A DNA stretch of 64,000 nt. Origin: Dipteris shenzhenensis (taxonomy: Eukaryota > Polypodiophyta > Polypodiopsida > Gleicheniales). The notes under the pieces were generated by a model. That model was not told where the DNA came from. It did not search any database and saw only the letters and a list, made by a program, of their open reading frames with translations. Of the stretch, positions 21,940 to 32,758 are shown in pieces. A program made the translations under genes and the position numbers. Position 1 is the first letter of the stretch, and every line of letters starts with the position of its first letter. The DNA is taken from assembly GCA_047967505.1 (NCBI GenBank), contig CM106539.1; one strand, 5' to 3'.

Positions 21940-22624
21940 AGAGAACTTTCTATTAATGTTTGAAAAACCCCATACAAATCAGCTACCAAACCAGTGCTGA
22001 TGATGCTAAGTACAAAGAGAAGACCTGGCTGTCTAGTCGCCGGCACTCCCAGCACATTGCCTAGGGATTGTCTAGAGCAGGGGCTAACAACCAAGCTGGC
22101 GGCCTATACATTCTATGGATATCTCCCACGTCCCATCCCCTGAATGCAATGAGTTACCCAGATATTCCAAGCCGTGATGCTGGCCACTATCTCCTAAACA
22201 TTGTCCTCCTATAGAGGCTACGGGCTAGTGCTAAACGGTGGTATTGCCTCAAGAAACTCCACCTAGAAGACTTTCTTGCCTCTTGAATCCTATACGCTAG
22301 TGAGATCGGATTGATAGAGAACGCATGGTGACCCTCTTTGAGCCAACACCATCCTCCCACGTGAAGTCTCTCTGCATCCTCTGTGTCCGAGCCACAATCC
22401 AAAATGTTGTTGTCCAAATGTTATGTGCTATTGGACAACTGCATAAACAGTGTGGGATCATCTCCAATGCTTCCTCCACACAACAAGCACACCCGCTGCC
22501 CACTCACATTTGCTCCAGCCAAGGACCCCATGAGCCACCATCTAGAAGAAGTATGATATCTTCTCTAGTCTCAGGCTGGTCCAAAGGCGTGGTTGACCAC
22601 CTCCCTAGGAACCTTGTGCTCTAG
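21940..22624 (-). pseudogene. LINE remnant: reverse-transcriptase zinc-binding domain and 3' end
   Basis: The frame 22503-22297 minus encodes GCACCVEEALEMIPHCLCSCPIAHNIW, matching the zf-RVT domain (CxxC, E-x-L-x-H, CP-x-A-x-x-W) found at the C-terminus of plant LINE polyproteins. Upstream frames (to about 22624) add related sequence, and downstream 22094-21870 runs into a LINE-like tail (TGLVADLYGVFQTL near a possible 3' UTR). RT and endonuclease parts are not seen to the right, so it is 5'-truncated, as is common for LINEs. It is separate from the LINE at 19.0-20.4 kb because domain order on the minus strand would otherwise be reversed. Confidence 0.65.
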
Positions 22625-23085
22625 TTAGTGTCGCTCCCTCGAGGGAGGTAAGCAACTGCCTCTAACTAGATGCATCTGCCAATGTGTGTAGTGTAAGAAA
22701 AGAAGGGCATCTCCTCTACGTGTTTTCCAATGCATGTAGTGTAAGAAAAGAAGGGCTGCTCCTCTATCCTATCTGATTGCTCCTGTCATACTAGCTAGAG
22801 CCACTCCCGTGGGTCCCCTTATACATTTCTAAGAGGCCTGTCCTCCCATAGCCAGAGATGCCAAACCACTCCCTTTGGGCTAGATAAGACCGGGGTCAGA
22901 TCAATATGTCACTTTTTGCCCAAGCGACCAAAAACCTTGATCCTCTACCACACGAGATCCTCCAAGGTTGCCAGCTCCTTTGACTCACCTTGTAGGGGCC
23001 CACTAGGACCACACAGCTATGAGACAAACAAAACAAAACATAGTAAAAGTAAAACACCATCTAAACAAAGTCTCAACCACCTGGT
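22625..23085. other. Non-coding, one short duplication
   Basis: 'caatg(t/c)(g/a)tgtagtgtaagaaaagaagggc' occurs twice (near 22679 and 22730). No gene seen. Confidence 0.5.
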
Positions 23086-23086
23086 T

Positions 23087-24350
23087 GGGGTTTAGGACAG
23101 TGACATATAATCAAGTTGATAATTAAACTAATCAAGCTGACAATCAAACTAATCAAGATGATAATCAAACTAATCAAGGTACTAGTAAAACAATACAATT
23201 TCAGCTTAAGATAGTCACATATAATCAAGCTAATAATTAAACTCATCAATTAAACTAATCAAGGTAATAATTAAACTAATCACAAAAACAACTAGGCTAG
23301 TTTAGAATAGTCACAATTTCAACCACCGGGCTAGTGTCTAAACTAAACCAGATCGGTAATATATTGTGCAAAAAACATAGTCAATTAAACTGATCAAGCT
23401 ACTAATCAAAGCTACTAGAAAACAAAACAATTTCAACCACCGGGCTAGTTCAGGATAGTCACATAACTCGTGTTTGACCTGAACATGTCTCAGTGATTAG
23501 ACAATAACAATGTGTTGTTGTTCCCTTCTATATTTCTATCCAATCACAAAACTATTGCTTGAGTTAAACTAGCTTCGTGATGTCCCAATCACTGGGCTGG
23601 TTTAGGATAGTCAGGTTTAGAAATTAACTAGTATATGACCAAAACCAATGGAAAATTAAATTTAAATAATTTAGCTACGAGAAAACACAACAACTTCAAC
23701 CATTTGGTGTTTACCTGAGCCAATCATGGTTGCTTGATGTTCCAACCATCGGGCTAGTTTAGGACAATTACATTAAGTTTGAGCCAGCCCTATGTAGAAA
23801 TTAAACATTCCAAAACTCAATTAGAGCCATCGAGTTGGTTTAGGACAATCACATAGCTGGTGCAAAATATATTGCCGTTAGTTTTTGTTCAACTATGCTT
23901 TTTTAAGACAATCACATAACTAGTGTTTGACCTGAACCAACCACGGTTTCTTGATGTTCCAATGACCAGGCTCATTTAGGACAATTACATTAATTTCAAG
24001 CCAGCCCAATGTAGAAATTATAGATTCAAAAAATCAAATACTAATAACCACTGAGCTGGTTTAGGACAATAAAACTAGTATTTGACTTGAATCGGCCATG
24101 GTTGCTTGATGTTCCAACCATTGGGCTAGTTTAGGACAATTACATTAAGTTTGAGCTAGCCCGATGTAGAAATTAAGCATTTCAAAAATCAATCATTAAC
24201 ATATACCGAGCTGGTTTAGGATGATCACATGATGTTCCAACCACTGGGCTCGATTAGGACAATCACATTAAGTCCAAGCCAGCCCGATTTCAATATTAAA
24301 CAATTCTAAAACTCAATCATAGACAACCATCGACTTAGTTTAGGTAACCA
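23087..24350. repeat. Degenerate minisatellite array built on 'GGGCTAGTTTAGGACAATCACAT'
   Basis: Around a dozen diverged copies of a phrase like GGGCTAGTTTAGGACAAT followed by 'cacattaag.ttgagccagcccgatgtagaaattaa' are spaced about 70-150 bp apart (near 23092, 23303, 23437, 23601, 23752, 23836, 23971, 24053, 24124, 24213, 24246, 24335). A second short array, 'aatcaagYtgataatYaaact', fills 23110-23285. No coding signal. Confidence 0.85.
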
Positions 24351-24359
24351 CTGACCTAC

Positions 24360-25550
24360 ATTGTATCCAGCATGTGTATGATGTGCTCATCCAACTGCAT
24401 GTGTCCCACCTGCTTTCTGCAAATGTCCTTATTTTAGATCGGGATGATTGGATATTACTTCCACTCTATTTCCAATAGTTGGAGCCACAATGGTCCTTTT
24501 GATTGACAACATCTTCAACATTGTGTGCCCGAGCCATTTCTCCTGTGTTTCAAAGGACACCAGCATAGCTAATGTCACCCTCTTTGTAGCTAGTTGATCT
24601 AAGCTCATGTTCTTCGCTCTGAAGGCATATAGCTACAACTACTTTTTGCTTCTGCTCTACAAGAAGTCTTCTTTCTTCTTGTTGTTTCTCCCTTTGTAAA
24701 CATTGTAAAAGTGTCTCTCGTTGTTGTTTTGATATCGTGCCATTGCTTTCCTTGACCCACGATTTGTTCATTGTGCCTTGACCAAGCTTTTAAGCTTTTC
24801 TATCTCGTAGTCTCTGTCTACTTCTCTTGCAAGCTATGACAAGCTACATCTTTGCCATTAATGCCATGGAAATTATCAGTGAACCGCCAAAATAGAAACT
24901 CTAGAATAGAGACCAACTAGCTTGTGAGGTGAGCAAAGAGAATAGAATACAACTTATTCGAGTCATCCAACCTCAATCTTTCTATACACCACCCGCTTCT
25001 ACTACACATCCTTTCCGTCTCAACATTTAGCATCTCAATGCCAATGCTCCTTAAGGGGAGGGAGATTTTGGGTGCATGTCCCAGGGCGGGATTGATGAGT
25101 AGGGATTACAATATAGGTTGCAGGGTGGTGCAAGTCGTCGTATTCAAAGACTTGTAAGTGGGAGATGTTAAATTTTAAAATTTGCGGGAGTACCAAAATT
25201 TTCAATCACCCGCATCTCCCTCTTTGGGGATACATGTTAGCAAAATTGGATATCCCAAGCACGTGCAATGTGGCCTAAATTGCTTCAAAATACAAAGAGG
25301 CCAAAGGGACACTATCAGGTTTGATGCTGTGTATGGTGAAATGCAATGACCTTTGGCATGCTTATGAGCCATACAACACGCAAGTGGATGGAAAAAGAAC
25401 CGATACAAAATTGTACATAGTGTTGGATTTATTACAAGATATTCACATGCATAAATTGCACATTTTCAGTATTTTCCATTCTACAATGAATGTAGATACC
25501 AATATCACCAACTATCAATGTTTTAAGACCACCATTCAGAATCCCACTAG
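24360..25550. other. Mostly non-coding; one weak ORF
   Basis: A 73-codon minus-strand frame (24550-24771) is Gln/Glu/Lys-rich (QQRETLLQCLQREKQQEERR) and could be a gene fragment, but nothing confirms it. No other feature was seen. Confidence 0.35.
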
Positions 25551-25776
25551 TTGGAATTTCAAAATTTCAATCCGTTTTTGTTTTCAACAAATCAAGTAAA
25601 AGTTATGGAGTGTGCCCTCGAATGAATGTGCATAGATTTAGCACAACATTGTAGGCCCCATTAGGTATGTCCATTTTGGATTTCAAATTTTCAATCCATT
25701 TTAATAAATTAAGTAAAAGTTATGGAGTGTGCCCTCAAATGGGTGTGCATAGTTTTAGCACAACATTGGAGGCCCC
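25551..25776 (+). repeat. Tandem duplication, period ~117 bp
   Basis: 'ttggaatttcaaaatttcaatccRtttt' and 'aaRtaaaagttatggagtgtgccctc(g/a)aatg..tgtgcataga/gttttagcacaacattgNaggcccc' occur at 25551-25659 and again at 25674-25776, diverged by several bases. Confidence 0.85.
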
Positions 25777-25856
25777 TCAAACCATACCTACGATTCTTAA
25801 TTAGGTGTGTCCTTGGGTTAAGGAGTAGCTCATGTAGTGTACTTTTGAATGGTTAC

Positions 25857-26143
25857 TTGGTTGCATGTATGTGCATAACAAAATTCAATGTTTTTTAATA
25901 CATAGTTAAATCCTATACTCTTTAGGATCAATGCTTCACATGGAACATAGCACTTGTAATGTGCTAATGGTCTCATTCTAAATCTTTATTCCATATTTTT
26001 TGGGTCTCATGTTCAAGATTAGAATGTGAACTCTAACTTGAAGACAAAGTTTGTGGAATTCCGTTGAGCAAAGCATAAGTTAATGGTTAGGCAAGATACC
26101 TTTATACAAAAAATGCCTTGAACACTGAAGCAAACAATGACCC
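25857..26143 (+). repeat. Dispersed repeat, copy 2 (first copy at 9225-9543)
   Basis: Same orientation and order of phrases as 9225-9543, slightly shorter. The 117-bp tandem duplication lies just upstream of this copy but not of the first. Confidence 0.8.
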
Positions 26144-26785
26144 ATGCACAAAGGTTTCATATATGCAATCATCTTGTCATGGGATGAAGCAAAATTTTGT
26201 ATCCTTTTACCAAAAACTTTGCCTCAGAAATTAATTAACCTATTGTCAATATGACTTTTTAAAGAACTTAGATCACCCTAGAATTTCATCCTTAGCAAAA
26301 TGAAAGGCCACTAAAGTAGTGCTTTTAGAACTATTTTAGCTAGTTGCTTGGTCGATATGTCACTCATTTGGGATCAAACTCAGACCAAATTTTGAAGCAA
26401 TTTTTTGTGTCCTCTTAGCTTTAAAAAAATAATCTAGAATCGTTTTATAACAATTATCATAAAATTGTGTTAAGAAACGAAGGCACAAGTTCAATCCTGA
26501 CTATAACTCAGATGCACGAGAGAGCACATGTTTCTCAAACTTGACTTTGCAACATTAGAATATTGGCCTTTAAATCAAATACTACTCTCTTGATAAGAAT
26601 TTACCAACCATACAAAGGAGGTAAAGTCTCCATGACACAAATCCCTATCCATATCTATCACATTCTCATTCTCACCCAATCACTATCTCACACCTTACCA
26701 CACTCACAACACCACTCTACAATGTTGATTTCTACACTTGCTTTGCAAGGGGTTGTCCCCTCCCGACCCCCCCCCCAAAAAAAAA

Positions 26786-26835
<50 letters not shown>

Positions 26836-27275
26836 CACATATGCATGCACACTTTTAGAATTCCCCTAACAAACCTCCCTCAATGGAAAGGAGTGATGAG
26901 ATATCTAGATAGCCCATATAGGCCCAAACTAGAATTCATGCTGTTAATAGTGATGAAAGCCTGCAAAATGTCAAGCCATTGAAGGAGGAATTACCTTTAA
27001 TAGAATTCTCCTTCGCACCAAGATTTGAATTTGTTATAAGTGAGATGATATTTCAAAGATCAATGCACCAAGGGTAAGAAGATAATGAAGTTCCAAGGAT
27101 GAATCATACAATCATATAGAGAAGAGAGTAGTGCAAACTATAGACATAGAACCAATCCCTAACAACATCCAATAAACTTGAAAATAAAGTTACTCTAAGA
27201 ATAGAAAGATGTAGATATCAAGATGAAAATATCATATATATCCCTCAAAATATAAACTAGTTGAAATTGAATCAA
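26144..27275. other. Non-coding, with an (AC)n microsatellite
   Basis: (AC)n at 26788-26833 after a C8/A9 run. The 139-codon frame over it (26563-26982) is a product of the repeat. Nothing else was recognised. Confidence 0.5.
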
Positions 27276-27280
27276 GGATA

Positions 27281-28019
27281 TGTAAGAAAATAATACAACG
27301 TCTGTGCTCAACAGATAAAAGGATCTCGTATGCAAGAGAGAAAAGCAGATAGTATGAAGAATCAAAAATTTGATTACTATAAAACTGATACAATAGATGG
27401 CGCTGCCTCCCAGCCGTGCGCTCCTGTGTGCGAAGCTTCGATGGCATGCTGGAAACAGTAGAGGATGGAGACTGGAATCTGCTAAGGAATCAGGGTTGGT
27501 GTAGCCAGTGATGATGATGGGCTTCACAGGCTTGCTCTTATATAGCCACTAGTCGTAGTCGGTTAGACCCAATTGGGAGACCGACCCAATCGGCCCAAAA
27601 TGGCCGACTGGAGGTCGATCCCCAAATAGGCCACCGACCACATGTTAGAACCGTGGCGCAAAATAGAGCAACTTACCTATGATTTTCGTTCGGCCCAGAG
27701 CCATCCGGGATCATCTGGGGCTCCAAACGGGCCCCGTAAGTCGAGAGTGGGCTACCTCGGGAAATGCTCCATCTACCCTCAGTGCGGTCAGCCATGGGAT
27801 GCCTTCCCGCACTTGCATGTAGCGTGGTTGGCAGTGTGCCAACTCTATCTGAAGCCATCCAGTCATCAGGCCACACATGGCCCCCATCGGGTGTCCAAAC
27901 CAGGACCTACCGGATAACCGAGCTACTCGACAAATGCCTTCTCCTCATATGGGGGGCTTATAAGTAGAGTTAGCTGGTTCCTGCATAGTTACACGAGAGT
28001 GGAGCATTGATATCTAACA
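27281..28019 (-). mobile_element. Solo LTR of the copia family at 55122-60658
   Basis: Begins TGTAAGAAAATAATACAACG and ends TATCTAACA, 739 bp, matching the LTRs at 55122-55853 and 59939-60658 along its length. It is flanked by a perfect 5-bp target duplication GGATA (27276-27280 and 28020-28024). A solo LTR with an intact target duplication is the expected product of LTR-LTR recombination that removed a full element. On its coding strand CTATATAAGAGCAAGCC near 27530-27546 is a good TATA box candidate. Confidence 0.93.
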
Positions 28020-28024
28020 GGATA

Positions 28025-29225
28025 AATAGATTATTTTGTTTGATATGAGTGATGCTGAAAGAGGAGATCCCTTCTAAGTGGGTTGATGTAAAAGACAACT
28101 CCATGCCACGTTTCTTGGAGCTTGAGTAGAGGTGCATCAAAAGGTTATCAAGAGTAAAAGGCAAGGAGTGCAAATTAATGGGACTATATATCTACAAAAC
28201 ATCTCTTGGTATAACAAACTGGGAGGGTTTTTGTAACTATTGCACAAGTACTGGCAGTTAGCGGTTGAAACCCTTGTCTATACAAATAATGACGCTATAG
28301 TATTTCTCTTCATGAGTACTCAATAAGACACAACCATCCAAATAGGGTGAAATACTATAAGGCCATGCCATGTTGTATGTGCATGCGTGTGGTGTGAAGA
28401 TAAAAATCCTATGTTATATAGGAGTGTTTAGATTTGACCATCAATGCACATGCAAAGGTATTAGGAGAGCAGTATTGCATGAAATTCAATTTTTATATTA
28501 AAGAAAATGTAGGCTCATAAACACAAAAGATGTATGAGAATAATAACTAGTATTCCCATCAAGCCTTACAATGTCTTACATGTCCTAGGATATGCATGCC
28601 TTAGGACCATCCTAATCCACAATTGTTTTTGCATTAAGTAATAAATAGTGACGATCGTATTAGGACCACTTTATAAAAAATAACAAAAATTTAGATGCTA
28701 AAAATGAACATGTATTAAGATATGAGAGTGTGGAGTTATGTATTTCAATGTTGAACATGAGCTTGTGGAAGCATGTATCAAGATATGACACTTGAATATA
28801 AAGGAACGCTTGAGTGAAAGAGGCTTAAATTTTTGTGGCTTTTGTTGTCAAATAGTCTAAAGTTGACTCCTTTCAAGGTGATATCATGGTTTTTGGGTCG
28901 GGTAGGACATGGAGTCAAAGAGAAAGGTGTAGTAGGAGATGAGTATCATATCAAAGCCCTCTTCTCACTCGATGGAAAGGTAATATCATAAATTAAGATG
29001 GTATGCAAACGGTGAAAGCTTTAAGAGGTTAAGGATAAGAGAAAATCAATGTTGGGATAGTCTCTAAGGGATCTTATAGAGAATGGAGACCAATGATGCT
29101 AAGGATCTTCATGTCTATAGAGCTCGTATTCATGATCATCTTCTTCAACTTCATCGTCGTTGTCTCCATTGCTATACGATATCAGTTTAGCTTGAAGACG
29201 TTGCTCTCTTCATCGAATACCTCTC
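28025..29225. other. Non-coding, nothing recognised
   Basis: AT-rich with no frame of note. It separates the solo LTR from the probable host gene at 29.2 kb. Confidence 0.5.
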
Positions 29226-29233
29226 AACTTTAG

Positions 29234-29608
29234 CTAATTAGGTGCATACGACTTGCCTCGAACTCCCCCAGAGTGGGTTTCCCACGCCTTGTGCAGCCTG
29301 CACCTGAAGGAACCAGCATGCTTCGTCGGTGTGCATACACATCTCCTCCTCTCACAGGCTTTATCTTGTAGCAGCCGTTGCTCTGTTTGCGTATTTGTTG
29401 CCCCTCCTCCTGCCCCTGCCGCAGCTGCAGCTTTGGTCCCCTCACCAGATGTCTCTTGCTTCTCCTCCTTCATCCTCATCGGGAAGAATGACGGCCTCGG
29501 TACTACCCTTCCCCCCTCCTGGAGCGCTCGAGGGCTCACGCACGCCTGCAGCAGACTCACCGGAGCATACATGTTGAGCTTACCTATCCACCCAAAAACA
29601 GGGGCCAT
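29234..29608 (-). CDS. Short plant protein with C-terminal CxCxPTxHxGSFRCRxH motif (serine-rich-protein-related type)
   Basis: A 124-codon frame whose residues 90-107 read CVCTPTKHAGSFRCRLHK. This matches the invariant C-terminal signature CxCxPTxHPGSFRCxxH of a plant-only family of small proteins, often labelled 'serine-rich protein-related', with no known biochemical role. The Cys/His spacing (C90, C92, H97, C103, H106) suggests metal binding, which is inference. An Ala/Gly-rich linker precedes it. The start Met at 29608 is the first in frame, but splice-like sites upstream (GGATAG/GTAAGC near 29592; CTGCAG near 29557) mean the true N-terminus may differ. Local base composition is more GC-rich than its surroundings, as expected of a host gene. 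This is the best host-gene candidate in the window. Confidence 0.6.
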   Translation of the reverse strand: MAPVFGWIGKLNMYAPVSLLQACVSPRALQEGGRVVPRPSFFPMRMKEEKQETSGEGTKAAAAAGAGGGATNTQTEQRLLQDKACERRRCVCTPTKHAGSFRCRLHKAWETHSGGVRGKSYAPN

Positions 29609-30196
29609 GATAAGCTTCTTGCGTTCATTTATAGATAGCTCGACGAAGGACTGCTGTGTAAGCTTCTCGTTCGGCTGTAGGCCAATGCTGCTTGGAAGGA
29701 TTCAAGATAGCATGTATTGTCTCGTAGTGTTTTTTGAACTCACCCATAAAAGAGGGGCCAAGGACCCCTATAAGTTTAGAAATGTAAATTGCATTGGTGC
29801 GGATTCGCACAGTTCTATTTGGAAAACGAAATGTAGATGCAATGCTAGCTTGCAAGTCTATCGTCAGAACAACGTCCACATACGATGCGATACAGTGCTT
29901 GAGAGTCTCTCTTCCTAGACAAGCATTGGAGGAAACCGTACCTTGGTTGTTGTGCGCGGAGTACTCGGGAGATGCACAGACGATCGAAGTTGTAGATTAT
30001 ATTCAGAGGCGATCGGAAACTGCAATGACCTCTAGCGGACTGCCGACCTACTAACAAGTCAAGCGCAAATATATCACAAGTCACGAGAGGCGAAACAGAC
30101 TTTGGTTCTACGCTGGAGACCGGAAGCAGCGACGCGGAATATGTGTGGAGGAGGGTGTGCGGGCTGACCCTCGAAAATCAGTACCTGGATGTGCTA
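29609..30196 (-). other. Putative 5' transcribed region of the CxCxPTxH gene
   Basis: Lies between a TATA box candidate and the ORF. It contains open frames on the same strand (29625-29879 and 29845-30084) that could be upstream coding exons or leader ORFs; I cannot choose between them. Confidence 0.35.
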
Positions 30197-30206
30197 ATAT
30201 ATATAG
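30197..30206 (-). promoter_or_regulatory. TATA box candidate
   Basis: TATATATATT on the minus strand in a GC-richer context, about 590 bp upstream of the ORF start at 29608. A start of transcription near 30170 would fit. Confidence 0.4.
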
Positions 30207-30511
30207 TTACACACGGACTCTGAACTACCCACGAAGTGAAAGCGAGGAAGGAAACTTTCCTGAGACATTGAAGGGAAGGTGGTGTGAGTTTTGACAGCGG
30301 CGGCATAGCAAACAAGCGAGGTTAGAAAACGTGGCTGGAGCTTGTGAGAAAGGGAGGGGGGGTGAGGAATGCTGATTTCGTGGGGGAGGGAGCAGGTGAG
30401 AGGCGTGTGGCATGTGCACGGGGGTGTCTTCTGCTTTGGTCGTGCTCCCGTTCTTCCCGTTTTCAAAACGGACGTCATTAACTTCCACGAGATGAAGCAT
30501 ACAGAATCTGC

Positions 30512-30847
30512 GTGATCTCATCTCTCTCTGCGAATTTGCGAAAGCAGCTGCTCTCAAGCAAAATCAATCTCTCTCTCTCTCTCTCTGTGGCGCTGCAAAA
30601 CGTTATTCAGATCGCTCTCATCGTGATTTCTGCTTCTAAATCGGATGCCCCTGGTTATGCCGAAGCTGCAAGAAGCAAATTCATTATCTCAGATGCCCAT
30701 GAAATAAACAAAGTTTGCGTGCTAAATTGGATGCAAGAAGGCAAACCCATTAGCGCAGATGCCCTTGAAATAAAATCTACTTTCTCTCGCCCTCTCTCGC
30801 TAACAAAGTTTACAAGATCAGATGCCTCTCATAAAAAGTGTAAGTGA
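30512..30847 (+). CDS. Short ORF of uncertain status, product unrecognised
   Basis: 111-codon frame upstream of and divergent to the CxCxPTxH gene. It contains an imperfect internal repeat (ISDAHEINK..., ISADALEIK...) and no known domain. It is preceded by a (TC)n leader-like run. It may be a small gene, or chance in a GC-richer island. Confidence 0.2.
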   Translation: MISSLSANLRKQLLSSKINLSLSLSVALQNVIQIALIVISASKSDAPGYAEAARSKFIISDAHEINKVCVLNWMQEGKPISADALEIKSTFSRPLSLTKFTRSDASHKKCK

Positions 30848-30876
30848 CTTCTCTCTCTCTCTCTCTCTTTCTTTCT

Positions 30877-30936
30877 CATCCTTTTAATATAATTTTTGGC
30901 CCATGCCTGCGTCATCCTTTTAATATAATTTTTGGC
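30877..30936 (+). repeat. Direct repeat, 25 bp twice
   Basis: CATCCTTTTAATATAATTTT-TGGCC occurs at about 30877-30901 and 30912-30936. Confidence 0.85.
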
Positions 30937-31063
30937 CTGCCGTCTAAGGCCTTAGTCAAGGTAAAGTAAAATGAATAATATTTCATTTTTGGCCTCCCTT
31001 TAGGTAGCCTTAGTGAAGCTTCAACCTTGAAACCAAAAATAATTTCTAGCATTTTCTAGACGT

Positions 31064-31175
31064 GTTTTTTTTGGCAAATTTTTTGATTGGTTCGTGTGTT
31101 GACTTTAGAGCATGTCTTTCAAATTTGGGGTGTGCTTTTTTTGGAAGTGCATTCATTCCCTCTCTCTCTTCTTCC

Positions 31176-31220
<45 letters not shown>

Positions 31221-31358
31221 TCTTCTTCTCTCTCTCTGTTCTCCTTCTTCTGTCTCTCTCTCTCTCTCTTCTCCTTCTTCTTCTCTCTCTCTGTTCTCCT
31301 TCTTCTCTCTCTCTCTCTCTCTCTTGGCAGGCCACATGAATGAAATTCATCTTGTTTT
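31064..31358 (+). repeat. Dispersed repeat with (CT)n core, copy 1 (copy 2 at 43021-43277)
   Basis: Starts T8GGCA, contains 'gagcatgt', a long pyrimidine microsatellite (31155-31324), and ends with a 30-bp string (31329-31358, AGGCCACATGAATG...) identical to 43248-43277. Directly upstream of Helitron copy B. Confidence 0.7.
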
Positions 31359-31416
31359 GGATGCAGGCACTCGTGTAATTTTGCCATTCGGTGGTTTTGC
31401 ATGCATGGCATGACAC

Positions 31417-32758
31417 ATGTTGTGCTACGAAGAGCTCGCCTTCCCCACAATTTTCTATGGACAGCCTCGACAGTATAAGTTGCCAGAGAGGGTGTCCTAC
31501 CAAGACATTGTCCGTTACGAGTTGACAAACAAGGACATATGCTTTGCCCTTTCCTTTGTGAATGTGTTCTTCAAGACAATGAAAGTTCTTGTTGCCCAGG
31601 TGTTGTCCTCATCATCGTGGGTCCGGATGGGAAAATGCCAATTACAAGGGTAGCGCGAATACATGCAAAGGATGCAGCGCAAGACACAAACATCGAACAG
31701 CTTTTGCGATAGCACATTGGTTTTCGTGACTTTGCATGCTTGCGCACTTCCTCAGACTACAAACACAAGTTAAAGAAGAACCTCTTTGCCATGGTCAGAA
31801 AACTAGGCTCTCCGACGTTTTTCTTGACTTTCTCTGCCGCAGAGAAGAACTGGAAGCCTTTGGTCTCATGCTTGACAAAAGAACTCCTTCTAGCCAGAGC
31901 TCAAGCACCCGAGTTGTCGATCTGCATACACTAATACACGATGACCCCATCACAACAGCAAGGTACTATGCCCATAGGCTCCAAGCAATGAAGCGCTTGC
32001 TTTAGCAAGACAATGCAATCTTGGGCAAAGTGCTAGAATTTTTCTTTGTAACTGAGTTCCAAAATAGAAAGAGCCAGCACGATCACGGCCTTCTATGAAT
32101 CAAGGACGCACCGGTTCTTGGGGCAACTCTCGAGCACTTGCAAGAACTCCACACAAGAAAAGGGAACAAAGCAACAATAAAGCGTTTCAACCATGTACAT
32201 GACGAAGGAATTCTTGGGATTGATACTTTCTTCAAGAACAATTGCATGCTGCTAGAAAAAATCTGCTACAGCAACGGAGGCGTTGAGTGCCTTCTAACCA
32301 CATTCAATGTCAGGCTTTCCAACACCATCACAGTGATCAATGTGTACAAGTCACCCACTGCGCATGCAACGAGTCTCATTGTCGCACTAAAGTACTTGCT
32401 CGACCATGCACGACCGAAAACTAGCACATACATAATAGGTGACTTCAACATTTGCTTCTCCAAGGCAAGCCATGCATTGCAAACTTTGAAGCGGTTCATG
32501 GGAACAATAGACATGAATCAACTAATCACAGAACCAACGATAGTGCATGGCTCTACCTTGGACCACATGTGGGTGAGCAGAACCCTTCCCCTCGAATCGC
32601 ACAGCTGCAACTACGTCTATTGGTCTGACCACTTGATCGTGTATAGCGTCATCGCGCACGGTGCTCAAGTTCAAATACAAAAAAGAAAACAATCCCTCCA
32701 AGGCAGGCCACTTGACTGTAATTCAAGTTGTTTTTTAAAGTGTTGTGTAAACAATTGA
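31417..32758 (+). pseudogene. Helentron-like remnant copy B: Rep N-part fused to EEP endonuclease by internal deletion
   Basis: Rep phrases occur in order in shifting frames: YEELAFPTIFYGQPRQYKLP and SYQDIVRYE (31417-31540), NLFAMVRKLGSPTFFLTFSA (near 31770-31830), DPITTARYYAHRLQAMKRLL (31943-32003), then FQNRKSQHDHGLL with the HxH motif (near 32060-32097). About 100 bp later a 206-codon frame (32138-32758) encodes an EEP (exonuclease-endonuclease-phosphatase) domain: INVYKSP, the catalytic IIGDFNICF near residues 100-108, STLDHMW and YWSDHLIVYS (SDH general-base motif). The catalytic tyrosine region and the helicase present in copy C are absent. EEP domains at the C-end of Rep-helicase proteins define Helentrons. 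Stops and frameshifts show it is inactive. Confidence 0.8.

Noticed and set aside
26563-26982. 139-codon frame over the (AC)n repeat
   Set aside because: A His/Thr run from the microsatellite links two chance frames.
29253-29918. 221-codon plus-strand open frame, one of the longest in the window
   Set aside because: It lies antisense to the frame with the conserved CxCxPTxHxGSFRCRxH motif and has Cys/Ser/Leu-rich shadow composition; treated as an artefact of GC-richer DNA.
31046-31528. Arg/Glu-rich frame (RERERERE) and Ser/Leu-rich frames
   Set aside because: Translation of the (CT)n/(GA)n microsatellite; no independent coding evidence.
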